Source of the DNA: Streptomyces sp. NBC_00271
GTDB lineage: Bacteria; Actinomycetota; Actinomycetes; Streptomycetales; Streptomycetaceae
Assembly (NCBI RefSeq): GCF_036178845.1
Contig: NZ_CP108070.1
Location: 6,696,001-6,760,000 of the forward strand
Direction: 5' to 3'
DNA length: 64,000 nt
Shown: positions 53,602-62,619 of the stretch, piece by piece
Layout of the letters: the number at the start of each line of letters is the position of its first letter
How positions within the stretch are numbered: the stretch's first letter is position 1
The notes under the pieces: generated by a model
Seen by the model: the letters and a program-made list of their open reading frames with translations, nothing else
The model's database searches: none
What the model was told of the DNA's origin: nothing
Program-made: the position numbers and the translations under genes

Positions 53602-55680
53602 TCACCGGTGCCGGGTGCCCGCCCGGGGCGTCGGCCCCTGCGGTTCCCCCCGCCGGAAGGACCCCGGCGCCCTGGCCGCGGGCCGGTCGGCGTGGGCCGA
53701 GGACGTCAGCTGCCACGGCACGCTCGTGACCATGACCCCCGGCGTGAACAGGAGCCGGTTCTTCAGCCACAGCGCCGACTGGTTGTGCAGGAGGTTCTCC
53801 CACCAGTGTCCGACGACGTACTCGGGGATGAAGACGGCGACGATGTCCCGCGGGCTCTCGCGGCGGATCGAGCGGACGTACTCCACGACAGGCCGGGTCA
53901 CCTCGCGGTACGGCGAGTCGATGATCTTCAGTGGGATGTCGATGCCGTACTCCTCCCAGCGCCTGAGCAGCGCCGCCGCCTCGGCACGGTCGACGGAGAC
54001 CGTCAGGGCCTCCAGCCGGTCGGGGCGGAAGGCGTGCGCGTAGGCGAGGGCACGGAGGGTCGGCTTGTGCAGGGTGGAGACCAGTACGATCCCCAGCACG
54101 CGTGAAGGAAGGGTGAGTTCGCCCTTCGGGTCGGTCACCGCCAGTTCCGCCGACGTGGCGTCGTAATGGCGCCGGATGCCGCGCATCATCACCCAGAGCA
54201 CGATCGCCGCGAGTACGGCGAGCCACGCGCCCTCCGTGAACTTGGTGGCCAGCACGATCACCAGGACCAGGCCGGTGACGACCGCGCCGAGTGCGTTGAT
54301 CACGCGGGCCGTGTGGTGGCGGCGGCGCGGCGCCGGGTCGCGTTCCGTGCGCAGCTCGCTGTTCCAGTGCCGGACCATGCCCAGCTGGGAGAGTGTGAAG
54401 GCGGTGAACACGCCCAGGATGTAGAGGTGGATGAGGCTGGTGACGTTCGCCTTGAAGCCCCACAACAGCAGAGCCGCGACGATCGCGAGCGCCAGGATGC
54501 CGTTGGAGAACGCGAGCCGGTCGCCCCGGTTGTGCAACTGGTGCGGAAGGTAACGGTGTTGGGCCAGGATGGACGCGAGCAGGGGGAAGCCGTTGAAGGC
54601 CGTGTTCGCGGCCAGGATCAGGACCAGCGCGGTCGCCGCCTGGATGACGTAGAAGCCGACGCTGTGCTCGCCGCCGAAGACCGCCGCCGCGATCTGCGCG
54701 ATCACCGTGCGCTGGGTGTACGAGCCGCAGTCGCCGGTGAGCCCCGTCAGCCGGCACGCGTCGTCCGTGATGTGCACCTTGGTGATCAGCGCCAGCGCGG
54801 TGACGCCCACGAACATGACGATCGCGAGGGCGCCCATCGCGGTCAGTGTCTCGGCCGCGTTCCTCGACTTGGGCTTGCGGAAGGCCGGTACGCCGTTGGA
54901 GATGGCCTCCACCCCGGTCAGCGCCGTACAGCCGGAGGAGAACGCGCGCAGCACCAGCATCAGCAGGGCGAGACCCGTCAGGTGCGCGTCCGAGGGGTCC
55001 GGCGCGACGCCGTAGCGGGCGCTCTCGGCGACCGGCGCGTCCCCGAGGGCGTAGCGGATCAGGCCCGTGACCACCATGACGAGCACACCGCTGATGAACA
55101 GGTACGTCGGTGCGGCGAAGGCGCGTCCCGACTCCCGGACGCCCCGCAGGTTCATCGCCGTCAGGACCGCCACGAAGCCGATCGCCATCAGAACGCGGTG
55201 GTCGGCGAGGCGTGGGACGGCGGAGATGATGTTGTCGACGCCGGAGGCGACCGAGACGGCCACCGTCATGACGTAGTCGACGAGGAGCGAGGCGGCGACG
55301 ACCAGTCCGGCGGTCGGGCCGAGGTTCGTCGACACCACCTCGTACGAGCCGCCGCCGCTCGGGTAGGCGTGCACCACCTGGCGGTACGACAGCACCACGA
55401 CCGTCATCAGCGCCACGACCGCGGCCGCGATCCACGGGGTGAAGTGCAGGTAGGCAAGGCCGCCCAGGGTGAGGACCAGCAGGATCTCCTGGGTCGCGTA
55501 CGCCACCGAGGACAGCGGGTCCGAGGCGAAGATCGGCAGGGCGAGCCGCTTGGGCAGCAGCGTCTCGTGCAGCTCTTCGCTGCGCATGGCCCGGCCGATC
55601 ACCAGCCGCTTGAGGATCCCCGTGACGTTGAACACGGGCGGAGGGTAAGCCGGGGGAGGGGCCGGGAAGGGGCCCGACAC
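53602..55680 (-). CDS. KimA-like APC potassium transporter homologue
   Basis: A 692-residue permease resembling Bacillus KimA (YdaO), a K+/H+ symporter. Shared features are the N-terminal KRLVIGRAMRSEELHETLLP, SDPLSSVAYATQEILLVLTL, SYRQVVHAYPSGGGSYEVVS, LRAFSSGCTALTGVEAISNG and LAANTAFNGFPLLASILAQH, then a cytoplasmic tail with LVSTLHKPTLRALAYAHAFR and LLHNQSALWLKNRLLFTPGV. Potassium as substrate is inferred from the homology. ATG 55680. A second, shorter relative lies at 59323. Confidence 0.88.
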   Translation of the reverse strand: MSGPFPAPPPAYPPPVFNVTGILKRLVIGRAMRSEELHETLLPKRLALPIFASDPLSSVAYATQEILLVLTLGGLAYLHFTPWIAAAVVALMTVVVLSYRQVVHAYPSGGGSYEVVSTNLGPTAGLVVAASLLVDYVMTVAVSVASGVDNIISAVPRLADHRVLMAIGFVAVLTAMNLRGVRESGRAFAAPTYLFISGVLVMVVTGLIRYALGDAPVAESARYGVAPDPSDAHLTGLALLMLVLRAFSSGCTALTGVEAISNGVPAFRKPKSRNAAETLTAMGALAIVMFVGVTALALITKVHITDDACRLTGLTGDCGSYTQRTVIAQIAAAVFGGEHSVGFYVIQAATALVLILAANTAFNGFPLLASILAQHRYLPHQLHNRGDRLAFSNGILALAIVAALLLWGFKANVTSLIHLYILGVFTAFTLSQLGMVRHWNSELRTERDPAPRRRHHTARVINALGAVVTGLVLVIVLATKFTEGAWLAVLAAIVLWVMMRGIRRHYDATSAELAVTDPKGELTLPSRVLGIVLVSTLHKPTLRALAYAHAFRPDRLEALTVSVDRAEAAALLRRWEEYGIDIPLKIIDSPYREVTRPVVEYVRSIRRESPRDIVAVFIPEYVVGHWWENLLHNQSALWLKNRLLFTPGVMVTSVPWQLTSSAHADRPAARAPGSFRRGEPQGPTPRAGTRHR

Positions 55681-55748
55681 TCACTCCGGGCCGCTCCTCA
55701 CCATGTCGGCGAGGGCGGGCACAGGTCCCCTTCCGCACGACCGCTCGC

Positions 55749-56312
55749 TCACTCCAGCCCCGACACCTTGAAGACCGTCATTGCCGTCTCGCGGTCGATC
55801 CGCTCCGAGACGCGGTGCAGCGCGGTCTGCCCGCACGAGAGCGTGGAGCGCAGGGCGGACAGGCGCGCGTCCTCGTCGAGGCGGCGCCACAGCGGCGGAT
55901 TGGCGACCAGGACCCGGGGGTCGACCTCGACGCGCGCGCCGAACGTGTCCCTCAGCACGAGCCGCTGGCCGACTCCGTCCAGGCAGCGCACCGACACCAG
56001 GTGGTCGGTGCGCACCAGCCGCGTGCGCAGCAGCCCGCGCGCCACCAGCCAGCCCTCGCCCGCGGAGACCCGGGTGGGGTACAGCACGACGAACAGCAGC
56101 ACCGCGAGCGCGGCCCACAGGGTGGCGCGCGGCGCGGAGAGGGTGCCGACTCCCCAGTCGATGAGGAGGAGAAGGGCGAGCAGCACGGCCGCGCAGCGGA
56201 TCGAACTGCGTACGTCCTGGGCCCAGAGGCGGTCGCGCGCGACTTCCGCCGAGGGTGGGGCGGTTGCGGCGACCGCGGTACGCGTGTCGCTGCGGCGGTT
56301 GCGGCGTTCCAT
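55749..56312 (-). CDS. Two-helix membrane protein with PH-like domain
   Basis: A 187-residue protein. Two hydrophobic segments (IRCAAVLLALLLLIDWGVGT and ATLWAALAVLLFVVLYPTRV) precede a small beta-rich part (GEGWLVARGLLRTRLVRTDH, VLRDTFGARVEVDPRVLVAN) resembling a bacterial PH domain. ATG 56312. It lies 68 nt upstream of the KimA-like gene on the same strand and may be co-transcribed. Function unknown. Confidence 0.72.
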   Translation of the reverse strand: MERRNRRSDTRTAVAATAPPSAEVARDRLWAQDVRSSIRCAAVLLALLLLIDWGVGTLSAPRATLWAALAVLLFVVLYPTRVSAGEGWLVARGLLRTRLVRTDHLVSVRCLDGVGQRLVLRDTFGARVEVDPRVLVANPPLWRRLDEDARLSALRSTLSCGQTALHRVSERIDRETAMTVFKVSGLE

Positions 56313-56412
56313 ACGACCGACGGTAGAGACCGGGGAGGCCCGGGGCAGCATGCCTTGACGGGTCTCTGATGACGCGGGCGTCAAGGATGCGACAAGAAGC
56401 GTCGGCCTGCCG

Positions 56413-57186
56413 CTACGCGACCCGGGCGGCCCGGCCTCCCGCGGCCCATCGCCCGAGCACCGGCTCCGCGAAGGTGCGGGCCGGGAGGCACAGGGTCTGG
56501 CCGTGGCGGGCGAAGAGTTCGTCGCGGGAGGTGAAGTGACCGAGGTCGAGGCGGAGGTGGCCGGACAGGTCGCAGACGGCTCCCGGGCCGCCGTCGCAGC
56601 TCGCGGCGGCGTGACCGTCCCAGTCGACCGCCGTACGGGCCACGGCGTCGAAGAGGGTCTCGCCACCCTTGTTGGTGAAGCCGCCCGAGGCCGCGCTCAT
56701 CTCGTCCGGGCTTGCGAACAGCCCGGCGATCGGTACCCAGTCGCCGTCCAGCAGGAACTCGGGCCACGCGAGCAGGATCCGTTCCGGGACCAGCGGCTTG
56801 AGCCGGGGGAACCGTGGATACCAGAAGACTCCGTCGACGAGCAGGCCCCGTACACGCGTGGGTACGGCGATGGCCCGCGCGACGGCCTCCAGCACCGCCA
56901 TCCGCTGACTGCACGAGCCCCGCCCGAGCGTCAGCGTCCGCGAGGTGCTCCGCAGGTCGTCCACGGAGTACACCGGGCGTACCTCACGCGCGATGATCCC
57001 GTGTGCCACGCGGAGTGACTCGCGGGCGGTGTCGTCGGTGGGGATCCGCTCGACGAGGGCGGTGACGTTCGGGTGGGTCCAGTCGAGGATCGGGGTGGGG
57101 CGCGTGGAGCCGGGTACGGGTTCGGTCCCCGGGGCGACCGGGTCGCCTCCCGCACGTCGGCACGGCATCAGCAAACGACTCGTCAT
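56413..57186 (-). CDS. Transglutaminase-like domain protein
   Basis: A 257-residue protein with a transglutaminase/papain-like core: the catalytic Cys in TLGRGSCSQRMAVLEAVARA, followed by IPTRVRGLLVDGVFWYP and an acidic residue/His region around WPEFLLDGDWVPIAGLF. No signal peptide is seen, so it is probably cytoplasmic; activity may be peptidase rather than cross-linking. ATG 57186 lies after GGGGGAAATGGG. Its neighbour upstream is a class F sortase. Confidence 0.8.
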   Translation of the reverse strand: MTSRLLMPCRRAGGDPVAPGTEPVPGSTRPTPILDWTHPNVTALVERIPTDDTARESLRVAHGIIAREVRPVYSVDDLRSTSRTLTLGRGSCSQRMAVLEAVARAIAVPTRVRGLLVDGVFWYPRFPRLKPLVPERILLAWPEFLLDGDWVPIAGLFASPDEMSAASGGFTNKGGETLFDAVARTAVDWDGHAAASCDGGPGAVCDLSGHLRLDLGHFTSRDELFARHGQTLCLPARTFAEPVLGRWAAGGRAARVA

Positions 57187-57237
57187 GGCCCGCCCATTTC
57201 CCCCGTTTCCTCTCAGCCTACGCTTCGACACCAGAGG

Positions 57238-57915
57238 TCAGACGAGGTGGGCGAAGACCACCAGGTTCTCGGTGTAGTCCTTCGCCGAATGGTCGTAGTC
57301 GCCGGCGCAGGTGATCAGCCGGACCTCGGCGTCGCGGGTGTCGGCGTACACACGCTGGTCGGGGAAGTCGTCCTTCGCGAACGTGTCGGCGTTGTCGACC
57401 TCGAAGGTGGCCTTGCGCCCGTCGGCCCTGTCCACGGTGAACCGGTCGCCCTTCTCCAACTCCCTGAGGTCGGCGAAGACGGCCGCGGAGGTGGTCGTGT
57501 CGACATGGCCGGCGATGATCGCGGTGCCCGGCTCACCGGGGGACACACCCTTGGAGTACCAGCCGACCAGGTTCGTGTCGTCGGCGACCGGAGGCTGGAG
57601 CTTGCCCGCGGCGTCGACGGCCAGTTCGGTGAACGGGGCGTCCACCTCGATCTTCGGGATGAGCAGCCGCGTCGGCTCGGACCGCGGCAGATGCTTGCCC
57701 AGCGGCCGGGCCGGGGACGGCGGTGCGAGCGCCGCCGCGCCATGGGGCTTGGCCGAGGGGTCGGAGGGGTCGGAGGGCTTGCCATGGCCGCCGAACAGGC
57801 TCAGCGCCAAGACCAGGATTCCGACGCACCACACGAACATCGGCACGCCGGGCCGCGCGCCCTGGAGCGGCGTCACGGCCCGGGGCTCGACAGGGGAGGA
57901 CAACCGGGATGCCAT
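57238..57915 (-). CDS. Class F sortase
   Basis: A 225-residue membrane-anchored transpeptidase. One TM helix at residues 24-42, a Pro/Ser linker, then the sortase beta barrel (RLLIPKIEVDAPFTELAVDA, LVGWYSKGVSPGEPGTAIIA). Catalytic His137 in GHVDTTT and Cys203 in LITCAG. The segment after the Cys, DYDHSAKDYTENLVVFAHLV, contains no arginine, unlike most sortases. ATG 57915 follows GAGGTGG. The adjacent upstream gene encodes a likely wall-attached substrate. Confidence 0.9.
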   Translation of the reverse strand: MASRLSSPVEPRAVTPLQGARPGVPMFVWCVGILVLALSLFGGHGKPSDPSDPSAKPHGAAALAPPSPARPLGKHLPRSEPTRLLIPKIEVDAPFTELAVDAAGKLQPPVADDTNLVGWYSKGVSPGEPGTAIIAGHVDTTTSAAVFADLRELEKGDRFTVDRADGRKATFEVDNADTFAKDDFPDQRVYADTRDAEVRLITCAGDYDHSAKDYTENLVVFAHLV

Positions 57916-58054
57916 CGGGCACCACCTCACTGGAACACGTACGGGACAACTCGCTGGACCACGGCGGCGGAGCCGGCGCGGCACGGGGGCAACCAGCCGG
58001 GCCGCCACACTGTGCGCAGGAGGCGGCCCGGGCTGCTATGTCGTCAGGCATGGA

Positions 58055-58945
58055 TCAGGAAAGGCCGACCGCCGCACGCTTGCGGCGCACGACGTAGGCA
58101 CCTGCACCGGCGAGAGCCAGGACCGCCAGCCCACCGGCCGTCCTGCCCGGTGTGGCGAGCGCACCGCCACCCGTGTGCATGCCGCCGCGGGGCTTGTCGC
58201 GCCCCGAGTCCGAGTCGCTGTCGCGGTCGGAACCCGAGTCGTCGTTGCCCTTGTCGCCCTTGTCCTTGTAGGTCTCAGGGTTGAACTTCTCGTCGTCCTT
58301 GTTCCAGTCGTCACTGCGCACGGCGCTGAGGGCGCCGCCGCCGGTGTGCACGCCGCCGCGGGGCCCGTGGCGTTCGGAGCCGGAGTCGTCGCCCTTGCCG
58401 TAGTCGGAGCCGCCCTTCTTGCCGTGTTCGGAGCCGGAGTCGTCGCTCTTGCCATGGTCGGAGCCGGAGTCGCTCTTGCCATGGTCGGAGCCGGAGTCGT
58501 CCCTGTTCGAGTCCTCGCCGCGCACGGCGCTGAGGGCGCCGCCGCCGGTGTGCACGCCGCCGCGGGGCCCGTGGCGTTCGGAGCCGGAGTCGTCGCCCTT
58601 GCCGTAGTCGGAGCCGCCCTTCTTGCCGTGTTCGGAGCCGGAGTCGTCGCTCTTGCCACGGTCCGAGCCCGAGTCGCTCTTGCCACGGTCCGAGCCGGAA
58701 TCGCTGTTGCCACGGTCCGAGCCCGAATCGCTCTTTCCACGGTCGGAACCCGAGTCGTCACCGCGCACGGTGGTCAGTGCTCCGCCGCCCGCGTGGATCC
58801 CCCCGTTCGGCTTGTGGTGCTCCCTGCTGTAGGAAGAGTCATCGTGGCCCTCGTCACCCGCCGTGGCGGCGAGGGCGCCTGGTGCGCCGATCGCGAGGGC
58901 GGCTGTGGCCGTCGCGGTGGCGAGGAGCATGCGGGCAGATCGCAT
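58055..58945 (-). CDS. Repeat-rich surface protein with GGxHTGGGAL motifs
   Basis: A 296-residue exported protein. Signal peptide 1-27, then four copies of GG[IVM]H[AT]GGGAL (48-57, 129-138, 197-206, 254-263) separated by Ser/Asp/Gly/Lys-rich spacers (GSDRGKSDSGSDRGK), and a C-terminal helix GGLAVLALAGAGAYVV followed by RRKR. The last motif sits immediately before that helix, in the place of a sortase sorting signal, but no LPxTG is present. A 204-nt internal duplication is nearly perfect over 138 bp (58317-58454 and 58521-58658). It is 139 nt upstream of the sortase gene, same strand. Confidence 0.85.
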   Translation of the reverse strand: MRSARMLLATATATAALAIGAPGALAATAGDEGHDDSSYSREHHKPNGGIHAGGGALTTVRGDDSGSDRGKSDSGSDRGNSDSGSDRGKSDSGSDRGKSDDSGSEHGKKGGSDYGKGDDSGSERHGPRGGVHTGGGALSAVRGEDSNRDDSGSDHGKSDSGSDHGKSDDSGSEHGKKGGSDYGKGDDSGSERHGPRGGVHTGGGALSAVRSDDWNKDDEKFNPETYKDKGDKGNDDSGSDRDSDSDSGRDKPRGGMHTGGGALATPGRTAGGLAVLALAGAGAYVVRRKRAAVGLS

Positions 58946-59322
58946 CTTCGGAGTCCTTCCGTCGCAGCCAGGCAGCTGACACTGCGTCAGCTCGTGAGAA
59001 CCCGACCCCGACGTGATCCACCGTCAGTCCGCCGGGCTCCGCGCACCACTCGAGCCGCTCACCTGGCGCACCCCCGAGGTCACGCCCACTCGGGCCCATT
59101 GGGCCAACCGATGACTCGTCAGACTGCACTGACCTGCTGTTTCGTCAGGGGTGAGTGGCCGTGGCCCCGCCCGCACCGTGCCTCGGGTACTACCCGATCG
59201 GCGGCAACACGACTGCGCGTCCCGCACCTTCGGTCCGCGGCGGTCCTGGCGCGTCCTTGCCCCGACACGCCGCACCAAGCCGGTCACACTGACTCAAACA
59301 CCCCCACCCCCGCGAGGTCCCC
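58946..59322. other. Divergent intergenic region, nothing recognised
   Basis: A 377-nt region between the surface protein and the second KimA-like gene. I see no gene, riboswitch (including no ydaO-type c-di-AMP motif) or strong palindrome. Confidence 0.5.
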
Positions 59323-61137
59323 ATGGCGTACGGCCTGGCCCGCCGCGAACTGCGGCCGAGAGTTCCACTGCGGCACGGGGAGGGCGACAAGTACCACCTG
59401 ACCAGCGTCGAGGGGCTCGCCGCGCTCTCCCTGGACGCGCTGAGCTCGGTGGCGTACGGCCCCGAGGCGATCGTGCTCGTACTGATCGCCGCCGGAACGA
59501 GCGCGCTGTCCGCCACGCTCCCGGTGACGCTCGTCATCGCCGGACTGCTGGCGGTGCTCGTCGTGTCGTACGGACAGGTGATCGCCGTGCATCCGGACGG
59601 CGGCGGCGCGTACGCGGTGGGGAAGAAGGATCTCGGACCGACCGTCAGCCTGCTCGCGGCGGCCAGCCTCGTCGTCGACTACGTGCTGACCGTGACGGTC
59701 AGTCTGGCGGCGGGCGCGGCCAGCCTCGCCTCCGCGTTCCCGGTGCTCGACTCGCACCTGCTCGCGGTCTGCCTGATCGGGCTCGCCCTGCTCACGGCCG
59801 TCAACCTGCGCGGTGTGGCCGAGAGCGCGCGGGTGCTGATGCTGCCCACCGTGCTGTTCATTGTGAGCATCCTCGGCATCGTCGTGATCGGCCTGGCGCG
59901 AGGCCATCCCGTGGCGTTCGTCGGCACCGCCCAGCCCGTCCACGCCACCGAGGCAGTGAGCGTCCTGCTGCTCCTCAAGGCGTTCTCCTCCGGCTGCTCC
60001 GCGCTCACCGGGGTCGAGGCCATCGCCAACGGCGTGCCCTCCTTCCGCGAGCCGCGCGTCAAACGCGCCCAGCGCACGGAGCTGATGCTCGGCGCACTCC
60101 TCGGTCTGATGCTCATCGGCATGGCCCTGCTGATCCGCCGCGACCATGTCGCCCCGCGTGGCGGCGTGACCGTACTCGCGCAGCTGACGGCGGGCGCGTA
60201 CGGGACGGGATGGCCGTACTACGCGACCAATCTCATCGTCACCCTGGCCCTCGCCTTCGCCGCGAACACCAGCTTCGGCGGTCTGCCCGTCCTGATGAGC
60301 CTGCTCGCCAAGGACCACCGGCTGCCGCACCTCTTCGGGCTGCGCACGGAACGGCCGGTGTACCGCTGGGGCGTGGTGACCCTCGCCCTGCTCGCGGCCG
60401 TTCTCCTGATCGCCGTGAACGCCGACACCCACCGCATGATCCCGCTCTTCGCGATCGGCGTGTTCATCGGCTTCACCATCAGTCAGATCGGTCTCGTGCG
60501 GCACTGGACGGGGCAGCGTCCGCACGGCTGGCTGCGGCGCGCGTTCCTCAACGGGGTCGGCGCGGTACTGACCGCCGTGGCGGGCGTCGTCCTGCTCACC
60601 ACCAAGTTCCTGGAAGGAGCCTGGGTGGTGGTCGTCGCCATCCCGCTGCTGATGCTGCTGTTCGACCGCATCCAGCGCTACTACACGACCGTCGGCCGGG
60701 AACTCGGACTCGGCGAGGTCCCGCCGCCCGTGCGCGGCGGCGACTCCCTCGTCATCGTGCCGGTCGGCGAGGTCAGCAGACTCACCCAGCACGCGCTGTC
60801 CGCCGCCCGCGCCCTCGGCCACGAGGTGGTCGCCGTCGCTGTCCACGCCGACCCGGCCAAAGTCCGTGCGCTCAGGGAGAGTTGGGACCGCTGGAACCCG
60901 GGCGTACGCCTGGACGTCGTCGACAGCCCGCAGCGCTCGCTCGTGGAACCGATCGTCGACTACGTCCAAAGGGCGCAGGAGGGAGGACGGCAGATCGCCG
61001 TCCTCATCCCCGAGGTGGAGCCCCTCCACCGCCGCTATCAGATCCTGCAGAACCAGCGCGGCCTGCTCCTCGCCGCCGCGCTGCGGGCCCGCACGGACGT
61101 GGTCGTCTGCGTGGTGCCCTACCGGCTCAGCCTCTGA
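59323..61137 (+). CDS. KimA-like APC potassium transporter homologue (second copy)
   Basis: A 604-residue permease close in length and layout to Bacillus KimA: LSLDALSSVAYGPEAIVLVL, VVSYGQVIAVHPDGGGAYAV, LLLKAFSSGCSALTGVEAIA, LAFAANTSFGGLPVLMSLLA and a cytosolic domain with VIVPVGEVSRLTQHALSAAR and LQNQRGLLLAAALRARTDVV. K+ uptake is inferred. ATG follows GCGAGG. It is divergent from the surface-protein/sortase genes. Confidence 0.88.
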   Translation: MAYGLARRELRPRVPLRHGEGDKYHLTSVEGLAALSLDALSSVAYGPEAIVLVLIAAGTSALSATLPVTLVIAGLLAVLVVSYGQVIAVHPDGGGAYAVGKKDLGPTVSLLAAASLVVDYVLTVTVSLAAGAASLASAFPVLDSHLLAVCLIGLALLTAVNLRGVAESARVLMLPTVLFIVSILGIVVIGLARGHPVAFVGTAQPVHATEAVSVLLLLKAFSSGCSALTGVEAIANGVPSFREPRVKRAQRTELMLGALLGLMLIGMALLIRRDHVAPRGGVTVLAQLTAGAYGTGWPYYATNLIVTLALAFAANTSFGGLPVLMSLLAKDHRLPHLFGLRTERPVYRWGVVTLALLAAVLLIAVNADTHRMIPLFAIGVFIGFTISQIGLVRHWTGQRPHGWLRRAFLNGVGAVLTAVAGVVLLTTKFLEGAWVVVVAIPLLMLLFDRIQRYYTTVGRELGLGEVPPPVRGGDSLVIVPVGEVSRLTQHALSAARALGHEVVAVAVHADPAKVRALRESWDRWNPGVRLDVVDSPQRSLVEPIVDYVQRAQEGGRQIAVLIPEVEPLHRRYQILQNQRGLLLAAALRARTDVVVCVVPYRLSL

Positions 61138-61191
61138 ACCGGCCGCCGGCCAGGGCCTGATCCCGAAGAGGGGCCCTACAGCCCTACAGCC

Positions 61192-62610
61192 CTACAGTCC
61201 GATGTCCCGGCGGTTCATGTCGTCGAGGGATTCGCGGCGTACGAGTACGCGTGCGATGCCGTCGGATACGGCGACGACGGGTGGGCGGCCGACGAGGTTG
61301 TAGCCGGAGGCCATGGAGAGGTGGTAGGCGCCGGCTGCGGGGACGGCGAGGAGGTCGCCGGGGCGGATGTCGCCGGGGAGGGCTACGTCGTCGGCGAGGA
61401 TGTCGCCGGCTTCGCAGTGGCGGCCGACGACGGTGACGAGGCGGGGTGGTGCGGTGGAGGGGCGGCCGATGAGGCGGGGTGCGTAGCGCACTCCGTAGAG
61501 GGCGGGTCGGGGGTTGTCGCTCATGCCGCCGTCGACTGCGACGAAGGTGTGGGTGCCGGTGCGTTTGACGGCCAGGACGCGGTAGACGGCGATGCCGGCG
61601 GGGCCGGCGATGGCGCGGCCGGGTTCGAGGGTGAGGCGGGGTACGGGCAGGGCGGCGCGGGTGCAGCCGTCTTCGAGTTCGGCGCGGACGCGTCCGGCGA
61701 GGACGGAGATGTTGAGGGCTTCTTCGCCGGGGCGGTAGGCGATGGCGTGGCCGCCGCCGATGTTCAGCTGGGGGAGGGTGATGCCGTGCTGGTCGCGGAT
61801 GCGGGCGAGGAGTCCGATCATGCGGCGTACGGCGGCGACGTAGGGCTTGACGGTGGTGACCTGGGAGCCGATGTGGCAGTGCAGGCCGACGAGTTCGAGG
61901 TGGGGCTGGTCGAGTATGCGGGTGACGGCGTGTTGTGCGGAGCCGTCGGTGAGGGAGAGGCCGAATTTCTGGTCGTCGGTGCCGGTGCGGATTTTGGTGT
62001 GTCCGCCGGCGACGATGCCGGGTACGACGCGGACCATGACGGGCTGGCGGGTGCCGGGGGGTGTGAGGGCGGCGAGCCGGGCGATCTCGGAGGTGCTGTC
62101 CACGACGATGCGGCCGACGCCGAGGCGCAGGGCGGTGCTGAGGTCTTCGGGGCTTTTGGCGTTGCCGTGCAGGACGATCTTCTCGGGCGGGAAGCCGGTG
62201 GTGACGGCGAGGGCGAGTTCTCCGGCGGAGCAGACGTCCAGGCCCAGGCCTTCTTCCTGGACCCAGTGGGCCATGGCCCGGCACAGGAAGGCTTTGGCGG
62301 CGTAGACGATGTCGGCGTCGGGGAAGGCGGTGCGGTAGGTGCGGCAGCGCTCGCGGACTTCCCTCTCGTCGAGGATGTAGAGAGGGGTGCCGAAGCGGTC
62401 GGCGGCCTCGGTGAGGGAGACACCCCCGACGCGGACGTCACCGTGGGGTTCGGGGCGGGCGGAGCGGGGCCAGACGGAGAGGCCTTCGGCGTCGCGTGCG
62501 TCGGCGTGGGCTTTCTGGCCGGGGCTGTCGGTCCCGGGCGCCCAGTGCGGTTCCTGAACGGGTAGTTCCTGAACGGGCTGTTCCTGAACGGGCAGTTCCT
62601 GAATGGACAT
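61192..62610 (-). CDS. lysA: Diaminopimelate decarboxylase LysA (probable second copy)
   Basis: A 472-residue PLP enzyme of the alanine racemase fold, converting meso-diaminopimelate to lysine. Schiff-base Lys in DADIVYAAKAFLCRAMAHWV, then LVGLHCHIGSQVT, LNIGGGHAIAYRPGEE, LTLEPGRAIAGPAG and the Cys in GRHCEAGDIL. The N-terminus carries PVQEL-type repeats (15-bp DNA units at 62551-62607). ATG 62610 follows GAGGAGACGCC; the upstream SAV_915-like gene ends 9 nt before. Streptomyces usually keeps its biosynthetic lysA elsewhere, so this may be a paralogue with a special substrate. Confidence 0.85.
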   Translation of the reverse strand: MSIQELPVQEQPVQELPVQEPHWAPGTDSPGQKAHADARDAEGLSVWPRSARPEPHGDVRVGGVSLTEAADRFGTPLYILDEREVRERCRTYRTAFPDADIVYAAKAFLCRAMAHWVQEEGLGLDVCSAGELALAVTTGFPPEKIVLHGNAKSPEDLSTALRLGVGRIVVDSTSEIARLAALTPPGTRQPVMVRVVPGIVAGGHTKIRTGTDDQKFGLSLTDGSAQHAVTRILDQPHLELVGLHCHIGSQVTTVKPYVAAVRRMIGLLARIRDQHGITLPQLNIGGGHAIAYRPGEEALNISVLAGRVRAELEDGCTRAALPVPRLTLEPGRAIAGPAGIAVYRVLAVKRTGTHTFVAVDGGMSDNPRPALYGVRYAPRLIGRPSTAPPRLVTVVGRHCEAGDILADDVALPGDIRPGDLLAVPAAGAYHLSMASGYNLVGRPPVVAVSDGIARVLVRRESLDDMNRRDIGL

Positions 62611-62619
62611 GGCGTCTCC

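Noticed and set aside
56413..57186. Transglutaminase-like protein as a secreted wall cross-linker partnered with the sortase
   Set aside because: It has no signal peptide or membrane segment, so a cytoplasmic role is more likely.
58946..59322. ydaO-type c-di-AMP riboswitch before the KimA-like gene
   Set aside because: I could not find the conserved riboswitch core; a covariance-model search would be decisive.
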